Positions 8,194-17,224 of a stretch of DNA of 64,000 bases are shown one piece after another; within the stretch, counting starts at the first letter, position 1, and every line of letters starts with the position of its first letter. The notes beneath the pieces are model-generated. The model was given only the letters and a program-made list of their open reading frames with translations, did no database searches and had not been told where the DNA came from. Source of the stretch: Thiobacter sp. AK1 (lineage in GTDB: Bacteria; Pseudomonadota; Gammaproteobacteria; Burkholderiales; Thiobacteraceae); the NCBI RefSeq assembly GCF_039822265.1, contig NZ_JBAJEX010000005.1, forward strand, positions 119,645-183,644, read 5' to 3'. Both the position numbers and the translations under genes were made by a program.

Positions 8194-8886
8194 TTAAGGC
8201 TTCTTTCCGTTCGTCAGGGCGCCGAGCACCTCACGCACCAGGGGCAGAGTAATGGGCCGCTTCACCACCAGGGAATGGCGGTCCAGGGCATCCAGCAAGG
8301 CCATCAGGGAAGGCAGATCACGGCGCCAGCTCCGCAGCAGATAGGCCGCCACCTCCGGTGCCAGAATGAAGCCACGCGCGCGGGCGTGCGCCATGAGCGC
8401 CTGTTCCTTGTCCGCATCCGACAAGCCGTGCACCTGATAGACGAGCCCTTGGCCCAGGCGCGTCGCCAGCTCGGGACGCAGGCTAAGCTGCCTGGGGGGC
8501 ATGCAACCGGTCACCAGCATGAGCCCCGTCCCCTCGCGCAGGCGATTGACGAGATCGAACAGGGCCACCTGGGCGGCATCATCGAAGCGTTCCACGTCTT
8601 CCACCACCACGGCATCGTGGGCGGCCAAGGCTGGGACATCGAGGGCATCACGACCTGGCGTAAGCCAGGCGGTGCTTAGGCCCAGCGCCCGTGCCCCGTG
8701 GACGAAACCCGTCGCCAGGTGACTCTTGCCGCAACCCCGCCCGCCCCAGAGATAGAGAAAACGTTCACCGGCGCGGCCCTGAAGCAGCGCACGCACCCCT
8801 GCCAAGGTCTCTGCGTTGGCGCCCACGACGAAGTTTTCCAGGGTGGGTGGTGGCGGGGGTGCCAGCTTGAGTACGAGCTGTTTCAT
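8194..8886 (-). CDS. hda: Hda, regulatory inactivator of DnaA
   Basis: A 230-residue AAA+ protein homologous to DnaA domain III. With the sliding clamp it stimulates hydrolysis of DnaA-bound ATP and so limits re-initiation. The clamp-binding N-terminus is MKQLVLKLAPPPPPTLENF, and Walker A is GGRGCGKSH (48-56). The open frame runs 14 codons further upstream, but MKQLVLKL is the family N-terminus, so 8886 is used. It is divergent from purM. Betaproteobacteria often keep hda close to purM and a PerM-like gene, and both are seen here. Confidence 0.9.
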   Translation of the reverse strand: MKQLVLKLAPPPPPTLENFVVGANAETLAGVRALLQGRAGERFLYLWGGRGCGKSHLATGFVHGARALGLSTAWLTPGRDALDVPALAAHDAVVVEDVERFDDAAQVALFDLVNRLREGTGLMLVTGCMPPRQLSLRPELATRLGQGLVYQVHGLSDADKEQALMAHARARGFILAPEVAAYLLRSWRRDLPSLMALLDALDRHSLVVKRPITLPLVREVLGALTNGKKP

Positions 8887-8966
8887 GGCAAGAAGGGCTT
8901 TTGCGGTAGAATGCCGGCTTTCATGCAAACGCTACACTTTAGCGACCGGTCCGCGGGAACTCAACC

Positions 8967-10013
8967 TTGAACACCTCCGATTCCAGCCGTTCCTTGAGCT
9001 ATCGCGACGCCGGGGTGGACATCGACGCCGGTGATGCCCTGGTGGAAAACATCAAGCCACTGGCACGCCGGACTCTGCGTCCCGAGGTATTGGCCGGCAT
9101 CGGTGGGTTTGGTGCCTTGTTCGAACTGACGGGCAAGTACCGGGAGCCGGTGCTGGTCTCCGGCACCGACGGGGTGGGCACCAAGCTCAAACTCGCCTTC
9201 CAGATGAACCGTCACGACACGGTGGGCATCGACTTGGTGGCCATGAGTGTCAACGACATCCTGGTGCAAGGGGCGGAGCCCCTGTTCTTCCTCGACTATT
9301 TCGCCTGCGGCAAGCTGGACGTGGCCACCGCCACCGAGGTGGTCAAGGGTATCGCCCGCGGTTGCGAGTTGGCCGGTTGCGCCCTGATCGGCGGCGAGAC
9401 GGCGGAAATGCCAGGCATGTACCCGCCGGGCGAGTATGATCTCGCGGGCTTCGCGGTGGGCGCGGTGGAAAAGAGTCGCATCATCACCGGGCGTGACATC
9501 GCGGTGGGCGACACGGTGCTCGGCCTGGCGTCCAGCGGTCCGCACTCCAATGGCTATGCCCTGATTCGCAAGCTGTTACAAACCACGGGAGCCGACCTTG
9601 CAGCGGACTTCCACGGACGCAGCCTGGGCGACACCCTGCTTGCACCCACGCGCATCTACGTCAAGCCGGTGCTCGCTTTACTTGACCGCGTGCCGGTGAA
9701 GGGGATGGCACACATCACCGGTGGTGGCCTGCTGGAGAACATCCCGCGCATCCTGGCCAGCTCCCTCACGGCAGTGCTCGACCGCGATGCTTGGCGCATG
9801 CCGCCCATCTTCCAATGGCTGCAAGCAGCAGGCAACGTCGAACAACGGGAAATGTACCGCACCTTCAATTGCGGCATCGGCATGGTGCTGGTGGTGGCGC
9901 CCCAGGACGCGCCAGCGGCACGCCGCGTCCTGGAAGAGGCTGGCGAGACGGTGTTCGAGCTGGGCCGGATCGCCGCACGCAAGCCGGGCGAGCCCCAGAC
10001 CGTGATCCAGTGA
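8967..10013 (+). CDS. purM: Phosphoribosylformylglycinamidine cyclo-ligase (AIR synthase)
   Basis: A 348-residue purine biosynthesis enzyme that closes the imidazole ring of AIR using ATP. Family landmarks are [13 protein letters not shown] (10-22), GFGALFEL near 48-54 and the ATP-site loop [14 protein letters not shown] (64-77). The frame has a stop codon at 8940 and no ATG before the conserved N-terminus, so it must start at a non-ATG codon. TTG at 8967, preceded by GGGAA at 8955-8959, is the best choice. Followed after 10 bases by purN. Confidence 0.95.
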   Translation: MNTSDSSRSLSYRDAGVDIDAGDALVENIKPLARRTLRPEVLAGIGGFGALFELTGKYREPVLVSGTDGVGTKLKLAFQMNRHDTVGIDLVAMSVNDILVQGAEPLFFLDYFACGKLDVATATEVVKGIARGCELAGCALIGGETAEMPGMYPPGEYDLAGFAVGAVEKSRIITGRDIAVGDTVLGLASSGPHSNGYALIRKLLQTTGADLAADFHGRSLGDTLLAPTRIYVKPVLALLDRVPVKGMAHITGGGLLENIPRILASSLTAVLDRDAWRMPPIFQWLQAAGNVEQREMYRTFNCGIGMVLVVAPQDAPAARRVLEEAGETVFELGRIAARKPGEPQTVIQ

Positions 10014-10023
10014 ACGCTGCGCG

Positions 10024-10659
10024 GTGAAATCCCTGGTCGTCCTCATCTCCGGGCGCGGCAGCAATCTACGCGCCATTCTCGACGCGGGACTGCCAGCGCG
10101 CATCGCCGCCGTCATCAGCAACAATCCGGGTGCCGCCGGATTCGCGTTCGCCCGCGAACGGAACATCGTCACCCGCGTCGTGGATCACCGGGGACATGCC
10201 CGACGGGAGGATTTCGACGGCGCGCTGCAAGCTACCATCGACGAATACGCGCCCGACCTGGTGGTGCTCGCTGGTTTCATGCGGGTGCTAACTCCCGCTT
10301 TCGTCACCCACTACCAGGGCCGCCTGATCAACATCCATCCGTCCCTGCTGCCGCTTTTCCCGGGTCTGGACACCCATCGCCGCGCGCTCGCCGCCGGCGT
10401 GCGCATCCACGGCTGCACCGTGCACTTCGTGACACCCACGGTGGACCATGGCCCCATCATCGCTCAGGCCGCGGTGCCGGTGCGGGAAGACGACACGCCG
10501 GAGGTTTTAGCCGCCCGTGTGCTGGAGCAGGAACATCGCCTCTACCCGCAGGTAATCCGTTGGTTTTTGGAAGGACGCATCCATCTCACCCCCGAAGGCC
10601 GGGTAGAAGTCCACGGCGTGGATGCCCCCGATGCGGCCCTCTTGGTGCCCTGGAGCTGA
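10024..10659 (+). CDS. purN: Phosphoribosylglycinamide formyltransferase
   Basis: A 211-residue enzyme transferring a formyl group from 10-formyl-tetrahydrofolate to GAR, the third purine step. The phosphate-binding GRGSNL is at residues 10-15, and the catalytic triad equivalents N103, H105 (INIHPSLLP) and D141 (VDHGPI) are all present. Starts with GTG. It lies 10 bases after purM and 1 base before a DUF3108 gene, so purM-purN and the two DUF3108 genes look like one operon. Confidence 0.95.
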   Translation: MKSLVVLISGRGSNLRAILDAGLPARIAAVISNNPGAAGFAFARERNIVTRVVDHRGHARREDFDGALQATIDEYAPDLVVLAGFMRVLTPAFVTHYQGRLINIHPSLLPLFPGLDTHRRALAAGVRIHGCTVHFVTPTVDHGPIIAQAAVPVREDDTPEVLAARVLEQEHRLYPQVIRWFLEGRIHLTPEGRVEVHGVDAPDAALLVPWS

Positions 10660-10660
10660 C

Positions 10661-11347
10661 ATGGTCCGCTGGCTCGGCGCGCTGTTGTTTTTGTGTGCCG
10701 TTGCTCACGCCGCCCCCGCGCGTCTTACCCTCCACTACAGCCTAAGCCGCAACGGCCAGGAAGTGGCCGAGGTGGTGGAGACTTTTAGCCAAGCCAAAGG
10801 ACGTTATTCGATCGAGAGCGTCACCCGGGCGGTCGGAGTCTTCCGCCTGTTAAGCCAGGACAGCATCCGTTTCCTCTCGACGGGCCAGGTGACCTCCATG
10901 GGACTCAAGCCCCTGCATTTCGAACATCACCGCGGCAGCCGCGAAGCGCGCCGGATCATCGCCGATTTCGACTGGAAGACGCGCACGGCACGTTTCCAGC
11001 ACGATGGCGAGATCCACAGCTTGCCGATTCCTGCCGGTCTGCAGGACCGGTTAAGCCTCATGTACCAGTTCATGTACCTCAAACTGGATGCATCCGAGCT
11101 CCTGTTCCAGATGAGCAACGGGCGCAGCATCAGCCGCTACCAGTACCGGCGCGTGGGGGAGGAAACGCTCAGCACGCCCGCTGGCACCTTCCGCACCGTG
11201 CGCTTTAGCCGCGTGGGCACAGCGGACGAGGACGGCACGGACGTGTGGCTCGCCCTGGACGGCTTGCAGCTGCCGGTGAAGGTGGTGTTCGAAGAAGCCC
11301 ACGGCGCGCGCGTGACTCAGATACTGACCAGCCTGACGTCGGAGTGA
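10661..11347 (+). CDS. DUF3108 family exported protein
   Basis: A 228-residue protein with a signal peptide (MVRWLGALLFLCAVAHA, probable cleavage after AHA) and a DUF3108-like beta-rich domain: repeated short strands, with LTLHYSLSRNGQEVAEV at the start and a late ETLSTPAGTFRTVRF segment. It is expected in the periplasm or outer membrane. Its stop codon TGA shares one base with the ATG of the next gene, which is a paralogue, so the two are co-translated. Function of the family is not established. Confidence 0.8.
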   Translation: MVRWLGALLFLCAVAHAAPARLTLHYSLSRNGQEVAEVVETFSQAKGRYSIESVTRAVGVFRLLSQDSIRFLSTGQVTSMGLKPLHFEHHRGSREARRIIADFDWKTRTARFQHDGEIHSLPIPAGLQDRLSLMYQFMYLKLDASELLFQMSNGRSISRYQYRRVGEETLSTPAGTFRTVRFSRVGTADEDGTDVWLALDGLQLPVKVVFEEAHGARVTQILTSLTSE

Positions 11348-12360
11348 TGGGGCACGTGCGCCGACTGCTCTGGGCGCTGGGTCTTTCCCTGCTGCTGCAT
11401 CTGGCTGTGCTGTTCGCGCCGCCGCCCCCCGTCCCGACATTTGCCCCGCCACCGCCTCTCGTGGCGCGGCTGCAACCGGTTTCTCCGCCTGCCGCGCCCC
11501 ATCCAAAGCCGCGCCGCAAGCCTGCCGCAGCCACCCCACGCAGCGCGCCCGAAGCGCTGCCGCAAGAAGCGGCCGAAACGGCGCCGGATACCATCGCGCC
11601 CCCGCCCGAACTCGCCCCCGCGCCGGATGCCGCCCCCGCGCCGGATGCGGCGCCGGCGCAGGCGGCCGCGGCCAAGGAACCCCAGCCGCAGGATAATGCC
11701 GAGTCGCCGCCTCCACCCCTGCCGGGTCGCATCCGCATCGCCTACCGCCTCATCAAGGGGACGCAGGGCCTCGTGGTGGGGCGCATGACCCACGACTGGG
11801 AAGCGCGCGATGGCCAGTACACCGTCACCAGCCTGGCGCAGGCTACGGGATTATTCTCCCTGTTCGTGCCGGGCACACTGATCCAGGTGAGTCGGGGCGA
11901 GCTCACGCCGCAAGGCCTCAAGCCTCTTTCATTCTGGATCCAGCGCGGCCAGTCTGAAAAGCGCACCGAGTCCGCCAGCTTCGACTGGGGCGCTGGCACC
12001 CTGCGTTTCGGTCCTCCCGGGGAGGAGAAGACGGTATCGCTCCCGTCAGGCACCCAGGACGTGCTCTCCATCCTCTACCAGCTTGCCTACACGGCGCCCC
12101 ACACGGGTGTGCTGGAGCTGGCGGTCACCAATGGCCGCAAGTTCGATCACTACCGCTATCGCGTGGCAGGAGAAGAGACGCTGGAAACACCGCTGGGCGT
12201 GCTCGCCACCGAACGGTTGGAACGCATCCAGGCCCCGGGCGAGGATGGCCTGGAGCTGTGGTTGGCCAAGGACTACCGCTGGCTGCCGGTGAAGCTGCGC
12301 TTCATCGACCGCAAGGGTGAGGTGGCAGAGCAACTCGTGGAAGAAATCCGCGCCGAGTGA
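11347..12360 (+). CDS. DUF3108 protein with TonB-like N-terminal anchor and proline-rich linker
   Basis: A 337-residue protein. Residues 1-20 form a membrane anchor (RRLLWALGLSLLLHLAVLF), about 25-125 are a proline/alanine-rich linker including the repeat PAPDAA, and the rest is a DUF3108 domain paralogous to the preceding gene (both have ETL-TP-GT/V and RYRVAGEE / QYRRVGEE segments). The anchor plus Pro-rich spacer resembles TonB, suggesting an inner-membrane protein whose C-terminal domain reaches across the periplasm. The start overlaps the previous stop (TGATG). Function unknown. Confidence 0.8.
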   Translation: MGHVRRLLWALGLSLLLHLAVLFAPPPPVPTFAPPPPLVARLQPVSPPAAPHPKPRRKPAAATPRSAPEALPQEAAETAPDTIAPPPELAPAPDAAPAPDAAPAQAAAAKEPQPQDNAESPPPPLPGRIRIAYRLIKGTQGLVVGRMTHDWEARDGQYTVTSLAQATGLFSLFVPGTLIQVSRGELTPQGLKPLSFWIQRGQSEKRTESASFDWGAGTLRFGPPGEEKTVSLPSGTQDVLSILYQLAYTAPHTGVLELAVTNGRKFDHYRYRVAGEETLETPLGVLATERLERIQAPGEDGLELWLAKDYRWLPVKLRFIDRKGEVAEQLVEEIRAE

Positions 12361-12364
12361 GCCG

Positions 12365-12775
12365 CTAGCGCGGCGCAGGCACCACCCCTGGCAAAGTGGG
12401 CGCTTCCAGCACCCGCACGCTGGTGATGAAATACTGTGTGTCGCCGAAACAGCGACTGGGAATGCCCACGTGCTGTTCATATGCCAGCGCGACACGCTTG
12501 CCGGCGGTGGCGTTGATGCGCGCGACCACCGCCGCGTCGCGCACGGTGAAGTAGAACTTTTCTGCCACCGTGCCCGGCATGGACACCAGAGCCATTTCGC
12601 CTTCCCAGGTCTTGCACAGCCAACCCTTGCGCGAGAACTTCTGCACATACCCCACGCGCTCGCCGGTGGAATAGCTCCAGTTTAGCACCACCCAGGTATA
12701 GGCCGCGAACAGCAGGGCGGTCAAAACCAAGCCAGCCGTCAGCACACGCATCACTCGCTTGCCGGTCGCATCCAT
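12365..12775 (-). CDS. Hypothetical membrane-anchored protein (136 aa)
   Basis: A 136-residue protein with one membrane helix (about 12-31: LTAGLVLTALLFAAYTWVVL) followed by a conserved-looking segment WSYSTGERVGYVQKFSRKGW and LCKTWEGE. A strong AGGAGG lies 6 bases before the ATG at 12775. I recall similar small betaproteobacterial proteins being labelled 6-phosphogluconate dehydrogenase, but nothing here supports a dehydrogenase: there is no nucleotide-binding fold. It converges with the DUF3108 gene with a 4-base gap. Function unknown. Confidence 0.75.
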   Translation of the reverse strand: MDATGKRVMRVLTAGLVLTALLFAAYTWVVLNWSYSTGERVGYVQKFSRKGWLCKTWEGEMALVSMPGTVAEKFYFTVRDAAVVARINATAGKRVALAYEQHVGIPSRCFGDTQYFITSVRVLEAPTLPGVVPAPR

Positions 12776-12906
12776 GCGTCCCCTCCTCTACCCAAAGCGG
12801 CGGCAAGGGTAGCACGCCGCCGGCAGCCCGGCTATCAGCCGCGCCATGACCTGCGCGTGCCACCGTTCGCCGTTACAATAGCCTGTTTTCGCCTAGACCC
12901 ATTGCC

Positions 12907-13974
12907 ATGTCTGCTCCCGCCTCCCCACGCCTGCCCGTCGAGCGCCTGGTTCTCGCCGCCGCCGTCGTGCTGCTCGCCCTGGGCACTTCTCTGGTGCTGC
13001 TACCCTTCCTTTCCGCGCTCCTGTGGGCCTCCATCCTGTGCTATGCCACTTGGCCCGTGTTCGAACGTACAAGCGTGCTGCTGGGACAGCGGCGCAATCT
13101 GGCCGCCACGCTCATGTGTCTGGCGGTGGCTGTGTTGCTGGTCCTCCCCTTTTTCGTGGTAGGGGCAAGCCTCGCCGACAATGTCAGCCGTCTTTCTAGC
13201 ACCCTGCAGGACAGCCTCACCCATCTGCCCGCCAGCCCGCCTGCGTGGCTGGCCAATTTTCCCGTGCTAGGCGGCAGCATGGCTGAATTCTGGCAACGCG
13301 CGGTGGACCAGCCGGATTCCCTGATCCAGCAGGCGCGCGCAAGCCTGCCCAGCGTATCCCGCTGGGTGTTGCAACAAGGATTCACGTTGATGCACGGCGT
13401 GATCATGCTGGTGCTAGCCCTTATCGTGGCCTTCTTCATCTACCGCGATGGCGTCAGCCTCGCCACCCGGCTCGCCACCGCCGTGCACCGCGTGGCGGGA
13501 GACAAGGGGCTACTTCTGCTGCGCCTTGCGGGCAGCACCATCAAGGGCGTGGTCTATGGCATCCTGGGCACGGCCTTGGCCCAGGGGATTCTCGCGGGCC
13601 TGGGCTTTCTCATCGCCGGCGTGCCGGGGGCATTGCTGTTGGGATTGCTGACTTTTTTCTTGTCGATCGTGCCCATGGGGCCGCCGCTGGTATGGATTCC
13701 CGCCGCCATTTGGCTCTACGTGCAGGGGGAAACAGGCATGGCAGTGTTCCTCGCCTTATGGGGCGCGCTGGTGGTCTCCAGCATCGACAATTTCCTCAAA
13801 CCCTATCTCATCAGCCAAGGTGCGGACATGCCTTTCATCCTGGTGCTGTTCGGGGTGCTGGGCGGCATCGCTGCCTTCGGATTCCTCGGTGTGTTCCTCG
13901 GTCCCACGCTACTCGCGGTGAGCTTTAGCCTGCTCAGGGAATGGAGCAGCGGGACCACGGCGGAGGCAGCGTGA
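12907..13974 (+). CDS. AI-2E family (PerM-like) membrane transporter
   Basis: A 355-residue protein with about seven or eight membrane helices in the layout of the AI-2E exporter/PerM family: two N-terminal helices, a central soluble loop (about 95-150), a glycine-rich region GVVYGILGTALAQGILAGLGF and the C-terminal segment PMGPPLVWIPAAIWL. Members export small molecules or ions, and few have proven substrates. The stop overlaps the GTG start of the next gene by four bases (GTGA). ATG start at 12907. Confidence 0.85.
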   Translation: MSAPASPRLPVERLVLAAAVVLLALGTSLVLLPFLSALLWASILCYATWPVFERTSVLLGQRRNLAATLMCLAVAVLLVLPFFVVGASLADNVSRLSSTLQDSLTHLPASPPAWLANFPVLGGSMAEFWQRAVDQPDSLIQQARASLPSVSRWVLQQGFTLMHGVIMLVLALIVAFFIYRDGVSLATRLATAVHRVAGDKGLLLLRLAGSTIKGVVYGILGTALAQGILAGLGFLIAGVPGALLLGLLTFFLSIVPMGPPLVWIPAAIWLYVQGETGMAVFLALWGALVVSSIDNFLKPYLISQGADMPFILVLFGVLGGIAAFGFLGVFLGPTLLAVSFSLLREWSSGTTAEAA

Positions 13975-15296
13975 CTCTACGTCGAGCCTCTTCCCGTCGC
14001 GGCGCGCCCCATGCGCGGGAGGTCGCATCCGACGAAGCCAAGCGGCCGACACCGGGCCAGCTCGCACACGTGGCGATGCTGCTCGCCGAGGTCCTGGCCT
14101 TCACCCAGCCGGCGGATGTACTGCTCTCCCGCTACTTTCGCACCCATCCCGGCCTGGGTGCACGCGATCGCCACGTCATCGCCGAAACGGTGTTCGGCAT
14201 CCTGCGCCATCTGCGCTTTCTGGAGTACATGTCTGGGTCGCGCGCGCCGCGGCCGCTTTTGCTGGCCTATTTTCACCGCATCCAGGGCATGAGCCTGCGG
14301 GGTCTGGCACCCTTGCTCAACGCAGGGGAAGCCGAGCAGGTGGCCGCCATGCGGGCCGGATCTAGCGAGCAGGCGCCGCTTGCGGTGCGTGCGGACCTGC
14401 CGGACTGGGTGGTAGAACGCCTGCGCACCGTGCTGGACGAGGCCACGATCCTGGCCTTGGGGCGCGCCATGCAGCAGCCCGCGCCGTTGGATTTGCGCGT
14501 CAACACCCTCAAGGCCAGCCGGGAGGACGTGCGGGCACGGCTGGCCGCGCAGGGCTTGGCCGTCACGCCCACACCATTCTCCCCCGTCGGCCTGCGTCTA
14601 GTCGGCAAACCGGCGATCCAGCATCACCCCCTGTTCACGGCGGGCGTGATCGAGGTACAGGACGAAGGCAGCCAGCTCACCGGTTTTCTGCTGGCGCCCA
14701 CGCGCCACGAGCGGGTAGCCGATTTCTGCGCGGGCGCGGGCGGCAAGACGCTTTTGCTGGGCGCACTAATGCACTCTCAGGGCCGACTGTATGCCTTCGA
14801 TGTGTCGGCGGCGCGACTTGCCAAACTCAGACCGCGGCTGGCGCGCTCGGGCCTGTCCAATGTGTATCCCCAACTCATTACCGATGAACGAGACGCACGC
14901 CTCAAGCGCCTCACGGGCAAGTTCGATCGTGTCCTGGTGGATGCGCCCTGCAGCGGTCTTGGCACGCTGCGTCGCAACCCGGATCTGAAATGGCGCCAGA
15001 CACCGGACAGTGTCGCCGAGCTCACTGCCAAGCAGGCGCGCATCCTCGCCGCCGCCAGCCGCCTGCTCAAGCCGGCTGGGCGGCTGGTCTATGCCACCTG
15101 CAGTATCCTGCCGGAGGAAAACGAATCCATCGTGGAAAACTTTCTTGCACAACATCCCGAGTTCCAGCTCATACCCGCCAACCAAGTGCTGGCGCGCCAG
15201 CACATCGCGCTCGACACCGGGGCCTATCTCGAATTATCGCCGGCGCTCCATGCGACCGACGGTTTCTTCGCCGCCGTGCTGGAGCGCACGCCATGA
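13971..15296 (+). CDS. RsmB/NOP-family rRNA (cytosine-5) methyltransferase
   Basis: A 441-residue SAM-dependent RNA methyltransferase. Both catalytic cysteines are present: DAPCSGLGTLRRNPD (C327) and ATCSILPEEN (C377). The SAM-binding motif is VADFCAGAGGKT, and DEGSQL precedes it. The N-terminal 150 residues are a NusB-like helical domain. The length matches RsmB (16S m5C967), but the sequence could be an RsmB-like paralogue with another target. The GTG at 13971 overlaps the upstream stop (GTGA), which supports this start over the earlier in-frame ATG at 13941. Confidence 0.85.
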   Translation: MTLRRASSRRGAPHAREVASDEAKRPTPGQLAHVAMLLAEVLAFTQPADVLLSRYFRTHPGLGARDRHVIAETVFGILRHLRFLEYMSGSRAPRPLLLAYFHRIQGMSLRGLAPLLNAGEAEQVAAMRAGSSEQAPLAVRADLPDWVVERLRTVLDEATILALGRAMQQPAPLDLRVNTLKASREDVRARLAAQGLAVTPTPFSPVGLRLVGKPAIQHHPLFTAGVIEVQDEGSQLTGFLLAPTRHERVADFCAGAGGKTLLLGALMHSQGRLYAFDVSAARLAKLRPRLARSGLSNVYPQLITDERDARLKRLTGKFDRVLVDAPCSGLGTLRRNPDLKWRQTPDSVAELTAKQARILAAASRLLKPAGRLVYATCSILPEENESIVENFLAQHPEFQLIPANQVLARQHIALDTGAYLELSPALHATDGFFAAVLERTP

Positions 15297-15856
15297 GGCC
15301 GCGCGCGCACCGCTTCTTCTTCGCCCTTTTGCTTTTGGCGACGATCGCCTTCGCCTCCGCCAGCGACGGCGCGCAGCAATTTCCTGCCAGAGGCGTGATC
15401 GAGCTGGCCTTCACCCCGGAGGACAACGCCATCCATCTCATGGTCGAAGCCATTCGCGCCGCGCGGCGCACCATTCGCGTCCAGGCCTTTAGCTTCACCA
15501 GCAACGAGATCGCTTTCGCTCTGATCGAGGCAAAGCGGCGCGGCGTGGACGTGCAAGTCGTGGCCGATGCAGAGCAGACGACCAAGCTGGAAAACAGCCG
15601 CATCCCCTTGCTGGCTGAAGCGGGGATCCCGGTATGGCTGGACGATCAGCACAGCGCCGCCCATAGCAAGGTGATGGTGATCGATGCGGGCACCCAGGCT
15701 GCCGCCGTGATCACCGGCTCCATGAATTTCACCTATGCCGGGCAGTTCAAGAACGCGGAGAACGTGCTCGTTCTACGCGGCAATCCGCCCCTGGCCGATG
15801 CCTACGCTGCCAACTGGCAGCGTCACCGCCAACATGCACGCCCCTATCGGCGTTGA
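15293..15856 (+). CDS. Exported phospholipase D-superfamily nuclease (Nuc-like)
   Basis: A 187-residue protein with a signal peptide (RFFFALLLLATIAFASA) and a single HKD motif: H124-x-K126-xxxx-D131 (HSKVMVID), followed by GSMNFT (142-147). One HKD motif per chain is typical of the small Nuc endonucleases, which work as dimers. A periplasmic DNase that degrades incoming or extracellular DNA is likely. It overlaps the preceding gene by ATGA, so it is translationally coupled. Confidence 0.88.
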   Translation: MRPRAHRFFFALLLLATIAFASASDGAQQFPARGVIELAFTPEDNAIHLMVEAIRAARRTIRVQAFSFTSNEIAFALIEAKRRGVDVQVVADAEQTTKLENSRIPLLAEAGIPVWLDDQHSAAHSKVMVIDAGTQAAAVITGSMNFTYAGQFKNAENVLVLRGNPPLADAYAANWQRHRQHARPYRR

Positions 15857-15886
15857 GCTTCGCTTCCATTACGCCTCGACCGAGTC

Positions 15887-17152
15887 ATGATCCGCACCGA
15901 ATCCGTACACAACCTGTTGCTGGAAGCGGCCGCCGACCTCGATAAGCCCGCCATGCTTTGGCAGCTCGCCGTGATTGGGCTTGCCGTGGGTCTGGCCTGG
16001 TTGCTGGGCAAACGTCTCACGCAGCGCATGCCCCTTCCGGATCCCAGCAAACCCTCGCTGCACGGGCTGCGCTATGCCTTCCCGCCCTTGCTCGCGCTGC
16101 TGCTCCTGCTGCCGGCCAAGGCCGTGCTGAAAGCGTGGTTCGCGCCCAGCCTAATCAACTTGGCAATTCCGTTGCTGCTCGCGCTCACCGTCCTGCGCGT
16201 GGCTTCCCAGCTCCTACGCTACGTGTTCATGCCCAGCGGCGTACTGAGACTGGTGGAACATATCGTCACCTGGACGGTGCTTGTCGGCCTGGGACTGCAC
16301 CTCACCGGCCTGCAGCAGGAAGTGTTGCAGGCGCTGGATGAAATCGGTTTTGCCATCGGCCATCAGCGGGTATCGCTGCTGTTGGTGCTGCAGGGCCTGC
16401 TCTCGATGGCGGTCGCCCTGCTGTTCGCCCTCTATATTGGCCGCTTGCTCGCAAACCGCCTGATGCGCAGCAAGGACCTGGATCCCAGTCTGCGTCTCGT
16501 GTTCGCCAAACTGGTACGGGCGCTGCTGGTCTTGTTCGCGGTCATCATCGCCCTGCCGCTTGCCGGCATCGATATCACCTTCCTCTCCGTCTTCGGCGGC
16601 GCCCTCGGCGTGGGCCTGGGCTTCGGCCTGCAAAAGATCGCCGCCAACTACATAAGCGGTTTCATCATCCTGCTCGACCGGTCGGTGCGCATCGGCGACC
16701 TGCTCACCATCAACAACCTCTATGGTCAGGTAACCCAGATCAGCACCCGTTACACGGTGCTGCGTGCCAGAGACGGCACCGAAGCACTGATCCCCAATGA
16801 GACTCTCGTTTCCTCGGTGGTGGTAAACCACTCGTTCAGCGACCGGGAACAGCGCATGAACCTGCCGGTGCAAGTGGGCTATGGCAGCGACGTGGAAAAG
16901 GCCATGGCCATCATGATCGAGGTGGCGCGTGCCCACCCGCGCGTGCTCGCGCACCGGGAACCGGCGGCCTTCCTGCGAGAATTCGCCGACAATGGCATCA
17001 ACCTCGAACTGGTGGTATGGATCGGGGATCCGGAAGAGGGCCAGCTCAACCTGCGCTCCGAACTTAATTTAGGGATCTGGAAAAGATTCCAGGCCGAGGG
17101 GATTGAAATTCCCTATCCCCACCGCGATGTTCGCATCCTCAACCCGTCGTAA
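15887..17152 (+). CDS. MscS-family mechanosensitive ion channel
   Basis: A 421-residue protein with about six hydrophobic N-terminal helices (to about residue 240) and the MscS core: pore-helix glycine/alanine pattern SVFGGALGVGLGFGLQKIAANYISGF, then RSVRIGDLLTINNLYGQV of the beta domain, and a C-terminal alpha/beta domain ending PYPHRDVRIL. It opens on hypo-osmotic shock at the inner membrane. It is larger than E. coli MscS (286 residues), like the YbdG/YnaI-type members. ATG at 15887, 30 bases after the nuclease gene. Confidence 0.9.
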   Translation: MIRTESVHNLLLEAAADLDKPAMLWQLAVIGLAVGLAWLLGKRLTQRMPLPDPSKPSLHGLRYAFPPLLALLLLLPAKAVLKAWFAPSLINLAIPLLLALTVLRVASQLLRYVFMPSGVLRLVEHIVTWTVLVGLGLHLTGLQQEVLQALDEIGFAIGHQRVSLLLVLQGLLSMAVALLFALYIGRLLANRLMRSKDLDPSLRLVFAKLVRALLVLFAVIIALPLAGIDITFLSVFGGALGVGLGFGLQKIAANYISGFIILLDRSVRIGDLLTINNLYGQVTQISTRYTVLRARDGTEALIPNETLVSSVVVNHSFSDREQRMNLPVQVGYGSDVEKAMAIMIEVARAHPRVLAHREPAAFLREFADNGINLELVVWIGDPEEGQLNLRSELNLGIWKRFQAEGIEIPYPHRDVRILNPS

Positions 17153-17162
17153 CAGGATGTTA

Positions 17163-17190
17163 TTGTCTTTTGAAAACGATCGGGTAGAAT
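17163..17190 (+). promoter_or_regulatory. Probable sigma-70 promoter of the desaturase gene
   Basis: TTGTCT (17163-17168) and TAGAAT (17185-17190), 16-base spacer, in an AT-richer gap between mscS and the desaturase. The start codon is 34 bases after the -10. Confidence 0.5.
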
Positions 17191-17224
17191 CGAAACCTCA
17201 TTCATCTGCAAGGATCCAGCGTTT

